The translations under genes were made by a program, and so were the position numbers. The notes below the pieces were generated by a model that was not told the DNA's origin, did not search any database, and saw only the letters and a list, made by a program, of their open reading frames with translations. Shown piece after piece: positions 18,271 through 26,914 of a stretch of 64,000 nucleotides of DNA; the first letter of the stretch is position 1, and each line of letters opens with the position of its first letter. Origin of the DNA: an uncultured Roseburia sp. (GTDB taxonomy: Bacteria; Bacillota; Clostridia; Lachnospirales; Lachnospiraceae); NCBI GenBank assembly GCA_947649645.1, contig CANSSP010000004.1, positions 124,001-188,000 on the forward strand. The letters are read 5' to 3'.

Positions 18271-19254
18271 TCAACCTTTGCCGCCCTTCCAGGAGCCGAT
18301 CACATTCACAAACCGCTCTTTGATCTGGTCCATAAGGATCACTGCCTCCTGCTCGTCCCCCGAAAAAGGCACAAATCCCCCCGCCATGGCGGCATGACCG
18401 CCGCCGTTTCCGATACCGGCAAGCGACGCGCTGACGATTCTGCCTGCGTCAAGCGTGCTCTTTTCACTCCGCACCGACAGTTTGATTCCGCCGTCCCACC
18501 TCGAATAGACGACAGAAAAAGATACTTCCTTGAGCGCCAGCATAAAATCAGAGATGCTCGCAATCACAGGACAGTCCTCCCCCGTGTCGGCAAAGCTGAT
18601 ATTGTCATACACCTCAATGCTGGAAATCGCCTTGGAATACGCCACAAGGTCTTCAAAACAGAGATTACTGTTTTCAAGCATATGAATGACTTCATAATCG
18701 CACTCATCATACATCCGGCAGATCATCTCCAGATCAAGCCTTGAAATGCCGCGCGAAAGATTGTTTGTGTCAATCCGTATCGCATATGTCAGCGCCGTCG
18801 CAATCCGCTTGTCCATCGGTATCCCATTCTCAAAAAAATAATGGGCGATGATCGTCGAGCATGCCCCGACTTCCGGCCGGATGTCCGCAAAACGGTATTC
18901 ATACCTGTCATTCCTGGGATGATGGTCGATGCAGATAATCTCGTCGCCGTTTATATTGATGACATTGGAATTTCCCTTCTGAGCGTCCACAAGAATCACT
19001 TCGTCCTCGCTCGTCAGGATCGCCTCCAGATCTTCTACATTCAGACATTCAATCTCCATCAGTTCCCGCATCTTCTGGGTGCTGTAACGGTCAATTTTGC
19101 CTTTATAACAGATGGTAGAACGTATCCCGCGCTGCGCTAAAAGCCGCTGCATCCCGTAAGCACTGGCGATCGCATCCGGATCCGGAAAATTGTGCGTCTG
19201 GATATAGACATGATCCCTCTTTATTTTTCCTGACAATTCGTCAAACTTTGTCAT
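18271..19254 (-). CDS. DHH/DHHA1 family phosphoesterase (NrnA-like)
   Basis: Manganese-dependent phosphoesterase of 327 residues in the DHH superfamily, cytoplasmic. Metal-binding motifs appear in order: HNFPDPDAIASAYG (about 22-35), VDAQ (about 94), the DHH-type motif CIDHHPRND (about 111) and the C-terminal DHHA1 motif GNGGGHAAMAGG. This layout matches oligoribonuclease/pAp-phosphatase NrnA-like enzymes. A role on cyclic dinucleotide breakdown products is possible but not shown by sequence. GGAGG lies six bases before the ATG. It follows the HAD hydrolase gene by 32 bases and probably shares its transcript. Confidence 0.9.
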   Translation of the reverse strand: MTKFDELSGKIKRDHVYIQTHNFPDPDAIASAYGMQRLLAQRGIRSTICYKGKIDRYSTQKMRELMEIECLNVEDLEAILTSEDEVILVDAQKGNSNVININGDEIICIDHHPRNDRYEYRFADIRPEVGACSTIIAHYFFENGIPMDKRIATALTYAIRIDTNNLSRGISRLDLEMICRMYDECDYEVIHMLENSNLCFEDLVAYSKAISSIEVYDNISFADTGEDCPVIASISDFMLALKEVSFSVVYSRWDGGIKLSVRSEKSTLDAGRIVSASLAGIGNGGGHAAMAGGFVPFSGDEQEAVILMDQIKERFVNVIGSWKGGKG

Positions 19255-19286
19255 ACCATTCCTCCATACCGCAGCCTGGCTGCAAC

Positions 19287-19934
19287 TTATATCCGGGAGA
19301 AAAGCTCCCCGGCAGAAAACGCAGTCAGCTCCGCGAGCGCACGGATGCGGGGCACGTCCGCATCCACTGTGCCAAATCCGTACGCGGCATGGATAAATCC
19401 GATTCCCGCACTGACGCTGGCCTCGTAATCCCCCTGGATGTCTCCCACATAAACTGCCTGCACAAGACGGTTGCGCTCCACGACAAGCCGGATATTTTCC
19501 CCCTTGGGCTTCAGGTTATTTCCGTAACACTCCATATCGTCGATCTCGTCCCACAGTCCGTAAAAATCCAGAAATGCCTCAATATAACCTTTCTGACAGT
19601 TGCTGACAATATAAATCCCGTAGCCTTTTTCCCGCAGCTTTTCAAACGTCTCTCTCACGCCCTCATAAAGCTCTCCTCCATGCATGCGCAGATAGTCGTT
19701 CTCTCTCTCACAGCAGCGCTCCAGCAGCGCTTCCTTTTCCGCTTTATTCAGTTCCGGAAACAAAAGATCCGCGATCACGTCCATTGTCTTTCCCATGACA
19801 TTCTGAATATCCGTTCCGGTCAATGTCTTCTGAGACAGGCCGGATTCCCGGATGGCCAGATTCCAGGACTGAGCAACATTCTCCGCCGAATCCCAGAGCG
19901 TCCCGTCCATATCAAATATTATTCCCTGTTTCAT
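19287..19934 (-). CDS. HAD family hydrolase (phosphoglycolate phosphatase-like)
   Basis: Haloacid-dehalogenase-fold phosphatase of 215 residues. Motif I is IIFDMDGTLWDS at the N-terminus, motif II IVSNCQKG near residue 107, the motif III lysine lies in NLKPKGENI, and motif IV is VGDIQGDYEASVSAG. An alpha-helical cap between motifs I and II marks subclass I, as in Gph or beta-phosphoglucomutase relatives. The substrate is not readable. Start chosen at 19934, where GGAGG lies five bases upstream, rather than four codons earlier. Confidence 0.9.
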   Translation of the reverse strand: MKQGIIFDMDGTLWDSAENVAQSWNLAIRESGLSQKTLTGTDIQNVMGKTMDVIADLLFPELNKAEKEALLERCCERENDYLRMHGGELYEGVRETFEKLREKGYGIYIVSNCQKGYIEAFLDFYGLWDEIDDMECYGNNLKPKGENIRLVVERNRLVQAVYVGDIQGDYEASVSAGIGFIHAAYGFGTVDADVPRIRALAELTAFSAGELFSRI

Positions 19935-20108
19935 TCTTTCCTCCATGCCCTTCTTTATCCGCGCCTCCGCAATCTGTCTCCTACTTTAACACATATCAGA
20001 AAAACTTTCAATGACAATGCGCGCTCTGCCGTCGGCTATCGACTGTTTCTGCCGTCCGGCGGACACATAAATTATTTATCTGACAGAAGCTCCGACAGAC
20101 ACAGACGG

Positions 20109-20134
20109 CGTGGCATACGCCACGCCGTCCGCAT
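20109..20134. repeat. GC-rich hairpin between lipoprotein and HAD genes
   Basis: A near-perfect palindrome (ACGGCGTGGCATACGCCACG, then CCGT) lies about 20-45 bases beyond the lipoprotein stop codon at 20155. It can form a strong stem but lacks a T-run, so it is only a possible terminator or mRNA-stabilising structure. Confidence 0.5.
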
Positions 20135-20154
20135 AAAATCCCCGCTCTGTTTCC

Positions 20155-20733
20155 CTATGAACTATAATCTACATCGTAATTCTTTTTCATCTCCAGTGAA
20201 GTAACCTTTCCATTCTCATAGTAAACAAAAAGCGTATAATTATTCCCCGCCAGACTCGCAAGCCCCGCTTCCTCATTCACAGATATGCCGGAAACGTGTT
20301 CTTTGAGCGTGTCAAGACTCAGATCAGCAAGGGCCACACCATCAAACGAAGCCTTCGCGAGTCCTTCTTCACTGAAAAACTCCACTTCGGCGATCACCGC
20401 CTCCGATATGGGAATCGCGTTTTTTTCCGTGACGACAGCCAGCATTACCAGACTCTCATCCTCTTTTTGGGCGAAAACCTGACTGTAGTAGCTGTCCGCC
20501 TCCAGCTGTTCCGTGGCATCAATTTCCACCGATTCGCTTCCCCCGTATGCCACAATCGTATAGCCCGCGTCATAGAGCGCGCTCATGGTCGTCTCGCCCA
20601 CAATGATTTCCGTTCCGTCCACGCTCACCGGATACGCCTTATCACTTGCCCCTGAGCCACAGGCCGCCATCGAAAGACACAAGACCAGGGCCATCGCCGC
20701 GGCCACCGCTTTTTTCACAACCTTTTTTTTCAT
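20155..20733 (-). CDS. Putative lipoprotein of unknown function
   Basis: A 192-residue secreted lipoprotein. The N-terminus has a Lys-rich start, a hydrophobic stretch and a lipobox LSMAAC, with acylated Cys at about residue 26. The mature part is acidic, about 165 residues, with no domain I recognise; the repeated pattern of strand-like segments could be a small beta-rich fold. It has its own promoter and appears monocistronic. Its role is unknown. Confidence 0.85.
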   Translation of the reverse strand: MKKKVVKKAVAAAMALVLCLSMAACGSGASDKAYPVSVDGTEIIVGETTMSALYDAGYTIVAYGGSESVEIDATEQLEADSYYSQVFAQKEDESLVMLAVVTEKNAIPISEAVIAEVEFFSEEGLAKASFDGVALADLSLDTLKEHVSGISVNEEAGLASLAGNNYTLFVYYENGKVTSLEMKKNYDVDYSS

Positions 20734-20785
20734 TTCGTTTCTCCTTCTTTTTTACAGATTTTATCCCGGCACACACGCCTTTTCT

Positions 20786-20815
20786 ATTATAGCAGGAAAT
20801 ACGGCCCGACTGCAA
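20786..20815 (-). promoter_or_regulatory. Promoter of the lipoprotein gene
   Basis: Minus strand: -35 TTGCAG (20810-20815), 18-base spacer, -10 TATAAT (20786-20791), about 50 bases before the ATG at 20733. Confidence 0.75.
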
Positions 20816-20828
20816 CAGGTAATTGCAT

Positions 20829-20865
20829 AAGGGCCGACGCACATTCTTTTTGTGCATCGGCCCTT
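20829..20865. terminator. Strong hairpin after the half-MreB gene (possible terminator)
   Basis: Fifteen-base arms with one mismatch (AAGGGCCGACGCACA and TGTGCATCGGCCCTT) flank a seven-base T-rich loop, five bases past the stop codon at 20870. The trailing T-tract is poor, but the position at the end of the Rrf2-ACAD-FprA operon fits a terminator. Confidence 0.65.
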
Positions 20866-20869
20866 ATTC

Positions 20870-21442
20870 TCAGTCTGCCTGCCGCAGCAGTTCCGCCACT
20901 CTTTCCGCGGAAATCTTATTTTCTTCAGCAAACCGCAGGATCTCCTGCAATTCCTCTGCAATATAGCGCTCCGGCTCCTCCTTCGTGATCCCCACAACGA
21001 TTCTGCATCTGCGGTGCCGTTCCGGATACTTTTCCGGAAGCTCTTCCACAAACTGCTTCACAGGAACGTCGGAGAACGTGACATCCCTGGCTCCGGACTG
21101 GTACATGGCGTCCTCCATTGCCTTCTTATCCACTTCCGTAAATCCCCTGGGCACACAGACGGCAATCGAAGGCTTTAACAACGATTTTTTCCCCCGGGCC
21201 GTGCGAAGCAGATGCGAAATCAACACCTTTGCCGCCCGATAGTCCGCGATCGCGCCGCGCCGCAGAGGAGAGACAACCGTAACTTCTGCCGGTCCGCCGG
21301 CCAGACGCTCCGCCTCCGCTCCATATGCCACGATTTTCCCGGTCGCTTCTTCATACGCTATAAGTGCCTTTTCCTTTAACACCATCCCTTCACCCTGCAG
21401 ATATATGACAATATCCGCCGGCTCGTATCTCACGCCGTCCAT
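20870..21442 (-). CDS. Truncated MreB-like (actin-fold) protein
   Basis: A 190-residue protein that aligns by eye with the first half of MreB/Mbl. Matching blocks include VIYLQGEGMVLKEKALIAY (MreB LVYVKGKGIVVREPSVVA), SPLRRGAIADYRAAKVLISH, and KPSIAVCVPRGFTEVDKKAM followed by DAMYQSGARDV. The N-terminal phosphate-1 loop (DLGT in MreB) is absent, replaced by YEPAD, and the second half with the remaining nucleotide-binding loops is missing. It cannot be a normal actin-like ATPase. It starts three bases after the fprA stop codon, sharing its GGAGGAG site, so it is translationally coupled to fprA. Its function is unknown; it could bind MreB filaments. Confidence 0.75.
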   Translation of the reverse strand: MDGVRYEPADIVIYLQGEGMVLKEKALIAYEEATGKIVAYGAEAERLAGGPAEVTVVSPLRRGAIADYRAAKVLISHLLRTARGKKSLLKPSIAVCVPRGFTEVDKKAMEDAMYQSGARDVTFSDVPVKQFVEELPEKYPERHRRCRIVVGITKEEPERYIAEELQEILRFAEENKISAERVAELLRQAD

Positions 21443-21445
21443 CTT

Positions 21446-22669
21446 TTACTTCGTCTCCTCCGCCATGGACGCAAGAATCGCATCCGCCAGGGCGTCAAGT
21501 TCACCTGCTTTCTCCTCCTGCAGTGACGACGCAAGCGAGAGTCTGCTCCCCAGGACCGTCATTCCCTTAAGCTCTTCCTGGATAAATTTCTCCATCAGAT
21601 CGCCGGACTTGCACGCCCAGGAACCATTCTCTATAATGGCAAACGTCCTCTTCTGCAGATTCAGCGCTTTCATATCCATCAGATAATTGTGCATTACCGG
21701 ATAAATGCCAAGATTATAAGTCACGCTGGCCAGCACCACATGGCTCAGCCGGAATGTCTCGGAAATCAGATAAGAAACATGCGTGCCGGAGACATCGTAC
21801 ATCACAACATTGGTCATCCCCTTTTCGCAGAGCTTCGCCGCCAGCGCATTTGCCGCCGCCTCAGTGTTCCCGTACATCGAGGCGTATGCAATCATAACAC
21901 CTTTTTCTTCCGGCTCATATGTACTCCAGTGCTGATATTTATCGATCAGATAGCCGAAGTCATTGCGCCATACCGGTCCGTGGAGAGGACAGATATATTT
22001 GATTTTATCGACAATTGCCCCTGCTTTTTTCAGAAGAAGCTGCACATGCGGACCATATTTCCCTACAATATTCGTATAATATCTTCTGGCGTCGTCAATC
22101 CAGTCCCTGTCAAAACTGACTTCATCGTTAAACAGCTTTCCGTCCAGTGCGCCAAACGAACCAAATGCATCCGCCGCAAACAGCACTCCGTCTGTCACGT
22201 CAAATGTCACCATCGCCTCCGGCCAGTGCACCATCGGAGCTGCAACAAATGTCACGGTATGTGCTCCAAAGCAGCGCGTGTCGCCTTCGTGCACCTCATC
22301 GAGCGTATGACCGTCGATATGGAAGCCAAACTGCCGCATCAGCATAAAAGCCTTCTGCGTGCTGATCACCGTCACATTCGGATAGCGCAGCAGCACTTCC
22401 TCCAGTGACGCTCCGTGATCCGGCTCCATATGATTGATCACCATATAATCCAGATCGCGCCCGTCAAGAACGTGCTCGAGATTCTCCAGGAACTGACGGC
22501 AGGCGGACCAGTCAGCCGTGTCAAAAAGAACCGTCTTTTCATCCGTCAGCACATAGGCATTATAGGAAACTCCCCTCGGAATCGGATGGATATTCTCAAA
22601 TAAAGCCAGACGGCGGTCGTTCGCACCGATCCAGTACAAATCTTCCGTTACATTTCTCACACAATACAT
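21446..22669 (-). CDS. fprA: Flavodiiron protein (FprA, A-type flavoprotein)
   Basis: Oxygen and/or nitric oxide reductase of 407 residues, cytoplasmic. The metallo-beta-lactamase-like half holds the diiron ligands (His80, Glu82, Asp84, His85 in NHMEPDHG, then the His in MVHWPEA, the Asp in AADAFG and the His in CPLHGPVW). The C-terminal flavodoxin domain (about 253-400) begins MIAYASMYGNTEAAA and binds FMN. Such enzymes take electrons from rubredoxin or NADH:rubredoxin systems and reduce O2 to water. A rubredoxin domain is encoded in the gene immediately upstream, 13 bases away. AAAGGAGG precedes the ATG. Confidence 0.95.
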   Translation of the reverse strand: MYCVRNVTEDLYWIGANDRRLALFENIHPIPRGVSYNAYVLTDEKTVLFDTADWSACRQFLENLEHVLDGRDLDYMVINHMEPDHGASLEEVLLRYPNVTVISTQKAFMLMRQFGFHIDGHTLDEVHEGDTRCFGAHTVTFVAAPMVHWPEAMVTFDVTDGVLFAADAFGSFGALDGKLFNDEVSFDRDWIDDARRYYTNIVGKYGPHVQLLLKKAGAIVDKIKYICPLHGPVWRNDFGYLIDKYQHWSTYEPEEKGVMIAYASMYGNTEAAANALAAKLCEKGMTNVVMYDVSGTHVSYLISETFRLSHVVLASVTYNLGIYPVMHNYLMDMKALNLQKRTFAIIENGSWACKSGDLMEKFIQEELKGMTVLGSRLSLASSLQEEKAGELDALADAILASMAEETK

Positions 22670-22682
22670 GGCTCATCCTCCT

Positions 22683-24602
22683 TTAGGCTTCTTCAATAAA
22701 CTGCTCTTTGTCTTCTCCGCACTCCGGGCATACCCACTCCTCCGGAAGCTTCTCAAACAGCGTTCCCGGCAATACTTCTCCGTCCTCGTCACCGAGATCC
22801 GGGTCGTATACATATCCGCAGCCGCTGCAGACATAGCTTTTGCCGACGGGCTCTGGCTTTGGAGGCGCCGGCCGTTTCATCTTTATCATCGGAACAGGCG
22901 CCGGACTCTTTGGTTCGCCGTTGTCAAGCGCGGCGGCAAGAAGCGGCAGAATCTCCATCACATCCCCTACGATGCCGTAATCACAGTTTTTAAAGATAGG
23001 CGCGTTTGCGTTTTTATTGATCGCCACAATTGTCGCAGCATCCTTGATTCCCTTCAGGTGCTGGCTTGCGCCCGAAATCCCGCAGGCTATGTAAAGATTT
23101 CCGGTAAACTTCTGTCCCGACATGCCGACATAGCGGTTCATCGGAACGTACTTCAAGGTCTCTGCAACCGGACGCGACGAACCGACCGCCGCACCTGCCG
23201 CTGCTGCCAGCTTCTCGATCAGCGCCATATTCTCCTTTGCACCGATTCCCTTACCTGCACTGACCACTCTCTCCGCCTGTGTAATCGGCGTATCAATGTC
23301 GATCCCCACCGTAAAATCATACCCGTCCTTCTGCAGATTCTCCACAAGGGATGCCACTCTCTCTTCCGCGCTCCCGCCTTTGAAAATCATTTTTTTCCGG
23401 AGCCCTGTCACGGCTGGTTTCTTCTGCGACGCACTCTTCGGCGCAGAAGATGATTTCGGCATCCGGCCGATCAGATGCGAAGCGATGACTACTCTCTGTA
23501 TCTCATTTGTGCCCTCGTAAATCGTCGTGATCTTTGCATCGCGGTATGCACGTTCTACTTCCATTCCCTTTAAGTAACCGCTTCCGCCAAAAATCTGGAG
23601 CGCATCGTTTGTCACCTCGAGCGCAATGTCACTTGCATACTGTTTGGCCATCGCAGCTTCCATCGCATACGGCTCATGGTGCTCTTTTAACTCCGCCGCG
23701 CTATACACCAGCATCCGCGCACAGCGAAGCTTTGTCGCCATATCCGCAAGTTTAAACGAAATGATCTGCTGACGGCAGATCGGTTTTCCAAACTGTACCC
23801 TCTCTTTTGAATACTCCAGCGCATTCTCAAAAGCACCCTGCGCGATTCCCAGAGCCTGGGAGGCGATACCGATGCGTCCGCCGTCGAGCGTCGCCATCGC
23901 GATCTTAAAGCCGTCTCCCTCTTTCCCGAGCAGATTCTCCTTCGGAACCTTTACGTCATTGAAAATCAGTTCGGCCGTGGAAGAAGAACGGATTCCCATT
24001 TTATCATAGTGATCACCAAACTCAAAACCCTCGTATCCTTTTTCCACAATAAAGGCCGATATGCCCTTCGTGCCGATATCCGGCGTCGTCACCGCAAACA
24101 CTACGTAAGTATCCGCCTTCGGCGCGTTTGTGATAAAGATTTTACCGCCGTTTAACAGATAGTGATCGCCCTTTAAAACGGCCGTCGTCTCCGTCCCGCC
24201 CGCGTCAGACCCCGCGTTCGGCTCCGTCAGACCAAAAGCGCCGATCTTTTCTCCCTTTGCAAGAGGAACCAGATATTTCTGCTTCTGTTCTTCCGTTCCA
24301 TACTGGAAAATCGGCCAGCTCCCCAGCGATACGTGCGCCGAGAGGATGACGCCGGTCCCGCCGTCCACTCTCGCCAGCTCTTCGACCGCAATGGCGTAGC
24401 TTGTCACATCAAGTCCGGCGCCGCCGTACTCCTTCGGATACGGAATCCCCATCAGATTCATCTCCGCCATTTTTTTCACTGCTTCCGTGGGAAACTCATT
24501 GTTCTGATCCATCATAAACGCCTGCGGTTTTACCTCCGTCTCGGCGAATTTCCGGACCTGCATGCGGAACGCTTCATGGGCCTCTGTCGTTTTGAAATAC
24601 AT
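22683..24602 (-). CDS. Acyl-CoA dehydrogenase / EtfA C-terminal domain / rubredoxin fusion
   Basis: A 639-residue three-part flavoprotein. Residues 1-380 are a complete acyl-CoA dehydrogenase ([17 protein letters not shown] for flavin binding; [19 protein letters not shown] with the catalytic Glu). Residues about 390-560 match the FAD-binding C-terminal domain of electron-transfer flavoprotein alpha ([39 protein letters not shown]). After a Pro-rich linker, residues 588-639 are a rubredoxin with two CxxCG-type knuckles ([11 protein letters not shown] and CPECGED) binding one iron. EtfB and the EtfA N-terminal domain are absent. Electrons could pass ACAD FAD, Etf FAD, rubredoxin iron and on to FprA encoded next. 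Start at 24602 is set by AAAAGGAGG. Confidence 0.93.
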   Translation of the reverse strand: MYFKTTEAHEAFRMQVRKFAETEVKPQAFMMDQNNEFPTEAVKKMAEMNLMGIPYPKEYGGAGLDVTSYAIAVEELARVDGGTGVILSAHVSLGSWPIFQYGTEEQKQKYLVPLAKGEKIGAFGLTEPNAGSDAGGTETTAVLKGDHYLLNGGKIFITNAPKADTYVVFAVTTPDIGTKGISAFIVEKGYEGFEFGDHYDKMGIRSSSTAELIFNDVKVPKENLLGKEGDGFKIAMATLDGGRIGIASQALGIAQGAFENALEYSKERVQFGKPICRQQIISFKLADMATKLRCARMLVYSAAELKEHHEPYAMEAAMAKQYASDIALEVTNDALQIFGGSGYLKGMEVERAYRDAKITTIYEGTNEIQRVVIASHLIGRMPKSSSAPKSASQKKPAVTGLRKKMIFKGGSAEERVASLVENLQKDGYDFTVGIDIDTPITQAERVVSAGKGIGAKENMALIEKLAAAAGAAVGSSRPVAETLKYVPMNRYVGMSGQKFTGNLYIACGISGASQHLKGIKDAATIVAINKNANAPIFKNCDYGIVGDVMEILPLLAAALDNGEPKSPAPVPMIKMKRPAPPKPEPVGKSYVCSGCGYVYDPDLGDEDGEVLPGTLFEKLPEEWVCPECGEDKEQFIEEA

Positions 24603-24671
24603 CGCACTTCCTCCTTTTCTAAAACTCGACATTTTTTATCCACTTTACACCATAAAAGTGCCAGAAACCTA

Positions 24672-24699
24672 CAGTTAAAACTATATATTTTATAGCATG
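24672..24699 (-). promoter_or_regulatory. Possible operator or internal promoter before the ACAD fusion gene
   Basis: In the 104-base gap between the Rrf2 gene and the fusion gene, a very AT-rich stretch contains an inverted repeat (CTATA-AAATA-TATAG on the minus strand). Rrf2 regulators bind AT-rich palindromes of roughly this kind, so it may be an internal operator. No clear -35 is seen. Confidence 0.35.
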
Positions 24700-24706
24700 A
24701 CTTCTG

Positions 24707-25129
24707 TCATCTGCTGTCCGGACTGGTCTGTCTCACCAGCTCAGACAACGTACAGCGCTTCAGCTCCTGGTTCAAAGATTTCTGAAGCGACACAAACTTC
24801 TGATTCATCGTACAGCACCCGCCCCTGTTGTCCCTCCTGCGGCACTCATAGTCCGGTATCATACAGGCAGAGATACGGATATCTTCCCCGATAACCCGCA
24901 TCAGATGATACAGAGTAGTCTCTTCCAGATCACAGGCCAGCCGACAGCCGCCGTTTTTCCCCCTGGTAATTTCGATCAGTCCGCCACGGTCCAGCTTTTT
25001 TAATATCTTGTACCCGAACTGGCGGGGAACCAGCTCCTGCTCGCAAAGCTCTCCTGCCGTAAACTGCTGTCCCAGAGCCAGAATCGACAGAATACGGAGT
25101 GCATAATCCGTCTCTCTTGTAATCAGCAT
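24707..25129 (-). CDS. Rrf2 family transcriptional regulator with Cys cluster
   Basis: DNA-binding regulator of 140 residues. The winged helix-turn-helix starts MLITRETDYALRILSILA, and the recognition region includes VPRQFGYKILKKLDRGGLI and the family-typical GKNGGC motif. The middle region has four Cys (ISACMIPDYEC followed within ten residues by GGCC), the position where IscR and NsrR bind an iron-sulfur cluster. This suggests sensing of oxygen, NO or cluster status. It is the first gene before the rubredoxin fusion and fprA and very probably regulates them and itself. Start at 25129 follows a GGGAGTGG site. Confidence 0.9.
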   Translation of the reverse strand: MLITRETDYALRILSILALGQQFTAGELCEQELVPRQFGYKILKKLDRGGLIEITRGKNGGCRLACDLEETTLYHLMRVIGEDIRISACMIPDYECRRRDNRGGCCTMNQKFVSLQKSLNQELKRCTLSELVRQTSPDSR

Positions 25130-25161
25130 TTTTACCACTCCCTGTCCTTTTGTATGAATTA

Positions 25162-25190
25162 ATTTTAACAAATATGATAATATCTGTCAA
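25162..25190 (-). promoter_or_regulatory. Promoter of the Rrf2-ACAD-FprA operon
   Basis: Minus strand: perfect -35 TTGACA (25185-25190), 17-base spacer, -10 TAAAAT (25162-25167). The transcript would start some 20-25 bases before the Rrf2 ATG at 25129. Confidence 0.85.
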
Positions 25191-25196
25191 TTTCTT

Positions 25197-25214
25197 TTTT
25201 ACATTTTTGTAAAA
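25197..25214. promoter_or_regulatory. Inverted repeat beside the Rrf2 operon promoter
   Basis: TTTTACA and TGTAAAA arms separated by TTTT lie six bases upstream of the -35 box. It could be a regulator-binding site; as a terminator for the small gene at 25289 it is too AT-rich to be convincing. Confidence 0.4.
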
Positions 25215-25288
25215 TATGCCTTGTAAGTCGTCTTCGCCAGCGTCCTGCCGTGCACGCAGACGCCGGCCCTCCTCTTCCACTCGGGATC

Positions 25289-25528
25289 CTACTGATCTGC
25301 TTTTGAGAAAATCCCCCATAAAGAAAACCCAATGCCTGTTATCAGCAAAACAGCGCCTGCAATCATCAGAGGAAGCAGACCCAGGTTAAAAACCGTCTGC
25401 CAGTATCTTCCCAGCCGGGTTTCCCACTCTGTCGTTTTTTCCAGATTCAGACTCGCGATTAAAGATGACAATAACAGCATCAAAGCTCCTGTAATTTCAA
25501 ATCCCGCTCCCGCCACTACTTTTTTCAT
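25289..25528 (-). CDS. Small two-helix membrane protein, unknown function
   Basis: A 79-residue hydrophobic protein starting MKKVVAGAGFEITGALMLLL, with helices at about 8-28 and 45-70 and a short charged loop between. Start chosen at 25528 because GGAGG lies four bases upstream; a longer frame starting near 25573 (MDQNLTQ) is possible. No family recognised. It lies alone between ilvE and the Rrf2 operon. Confidence 0.65.
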   Translation of the reverse strand: MKKVVAGAGFEITGALMLLLSSLIASLNLEKTTEWETRLGRYWQTVFNLGLLPLMIAGAVLLITGIGFSLWGIFSKADQ

Positions 25529-25696
25529 AATGCCTCCGTTCCTTTTCGCCCTTTGTGTCAGATTCTGATCCATTACTCTTCCCTTCCCATTGTAGCACAA
25601 ATCCAAAGATATGGAAACGGCCAGTTTTCCGGCATCCCCTGCTTTCTCTGCACCTTCTGTCACAGGCTGGCGAACTCCCTTTCATTCACGGGATAA

Positions 25697-25725
25697 AACA
25701 AAAAAGCACCATCGCTGGCGCTTTC
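25697..25725 (-). terminator. Terminator after ilvE
   Basis: Minus strand: AAGCGCCA, loop GCGA, TGGTGCTT, then a T-rich tract (TTTTGTTTT), some 55 bases past the ilvE stop codon. Confidence 0.75.
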
Positions 25726-25778
25726 CTGTCTTCTGTTGTGCAGGCCTTATCAGACCAGCGCTCTGCACCGGTCTGCCC

Positions 25779-26849
25779 TTAACATACTTCGACTGTCCAT
25801 CCGTATTTATCCGGAATCCTGCCCCACTGGATACCTGTCAGCGTATCGTAGAGCTTCTGCGTCAGCTCCCCGATCTGAAAATCGTTCACCGTGACAACGT
25901 CGTCCCTGTAACGCAGCTCTCCGACCGGAGATACGACAGCCGCAGTCCCTGTTCCGAACACTTCCTCGAGCGTTCCGTCATGCCCCGCCTTCATCAGATC
26001 GTCGATTGAGAGTCTCGTCTCGTTTACCTTGTAACCCCAGTCTCTCAGTATATGAATCATGGAATCCCTGGTGACACCTGCAAGCACCGTCCCCTCGATC
26101 GGCGCCGTGTAGATTTCACCCGCAATCTTGAACATGATATTCATCGTACCGACTTCCTCCACGTATTTCCGATGCTCTCCGTCGAGCCAGAGTACCTGGG
26201 AATACCCCATCTTCTCCGCCTTCACCTGGCCTAAGATGGAGCCGGCATAATTGCCTCCGCACTTGGTAAATCCCGTTCCGCCCTTCACCGCGCGCACCAG
26301 CTCGTCCTCCACAAGGATACGGACCGGATTGATCCCCTCGGCGTAATACGCGCCGACCGGACAACAGATAACCATAAATTTGTATGCCGTCGCCATATGT
26401 ACGCCGAGAGCGCTCTCCGTCGCAAACATAAACGGGCGGATATACAGGGACGTCTCCGGCTCCGACGGAACCCACTCCTGTTCCACCCGGATCAGTTCTT
26501 TCACCGCCTCCACAAACATATCCACCGGAAATCCCGGCATGCAGAGCCTCTCGTTCGAGACGATCATTCTCTTTGCATTCATCTCGGGGCGGAACAGCTG
26601 AATCTTTCCCACGGCAGTGCGGTACGCCTTCATTCCCTCAAACGTCTCCTGGGCATAGTGGAGCGTCACGCACGCCGGATCCATCGTGATCGGCGCGTAC
26701 GGCACGATCCGCGCATCCTTCCACCCTTCCTCCTTCGTCCAGTCCATCACGAACATATAGTCTGTCATGTATTTGCCGAAGCCAAGGTTTTTCTGGTCCG
26801 GTTTTTCTTTCAACACATCTTTTTTCTCAAATCTGATATCCATTCTCAT
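25779..26849 (-). CDS. ilvE: Branched-chain amino acid aminotransferase
   Basis: Fold-type IV PLP enzyme of 356 residues catalysing the last step of valine, leucine and isoleucine synthesis. Motifs include LHYAQETFEGMKAYRT near the N-terminus, the lysine-containing TGFTKCGGNYAGS region, LWLDGEHRKYVEEVGTMNIMF and the late EVFGTGTAAVVSPVGEL. Start MRMDIRFEKKD at 26849 follows an AGGAAGGG site; the longer upstream frame would run through the promoter. It has its own promoter and terminator. The acetolactate synthase genes of the same pathway are at 56684-58930. Confidence 0.96.
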   Translation of the reverse strand: MRMDIRFEKKDVLKEKPDQKNLGFGKYMTDYMFVMDWTKEEGWKDARIVPYAPITMDPACVTLHYAQETFEGMKAYRTAVGKIQLFRPEMNAKRMIVSNERLCMPGFPVDMFVEAVKELIRVEQEWVPSEPETSLYIRPFMFATESALGVHMATAYKFMVICCPVGAYYAEGINPVRILVEDELVRAVKGGTGFTKCGGNYAGSILGQVKAEKMGYSQVLWLDGEHRKYVEEVGTMNIMFKIAGEIYTAPIEGTVLAGVTRDSMIHILRDWGYKVNETRLSIDDLMKAGHDGTLEEVFGTGTAAVVSPVGELRYRDDVVTVNDFQIGELTQKLYDTLTGIQWGRIPDKYGWTVEVC

Positions 26850-26885
26850 AACCCTTCCTTTCCTCGCCTTGTTATCTCTGAACAC

Positions 26886-26914
26886 ATTATGATACTTTCT
26901 TTTTTTTGTGTCAA
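26886..26914 (-). promoter_or_regulatory. Promoter of ilvE
   Basis: Minus strand: perfect -35 TTGACA (26909-26914), 17-base A-rich spacer, -10 CATAAT (26886-26891), about 36 bases before the ATG. Confidence 0.87.

Noticed and set aside
20829-20869. A possible missing second half of the MreB-like protein after 20870
   Set aside because: The sequence downstream is a hairpin and then the promoter and gene of an unrelated lipoprotein; no frame shows MreB motifs.
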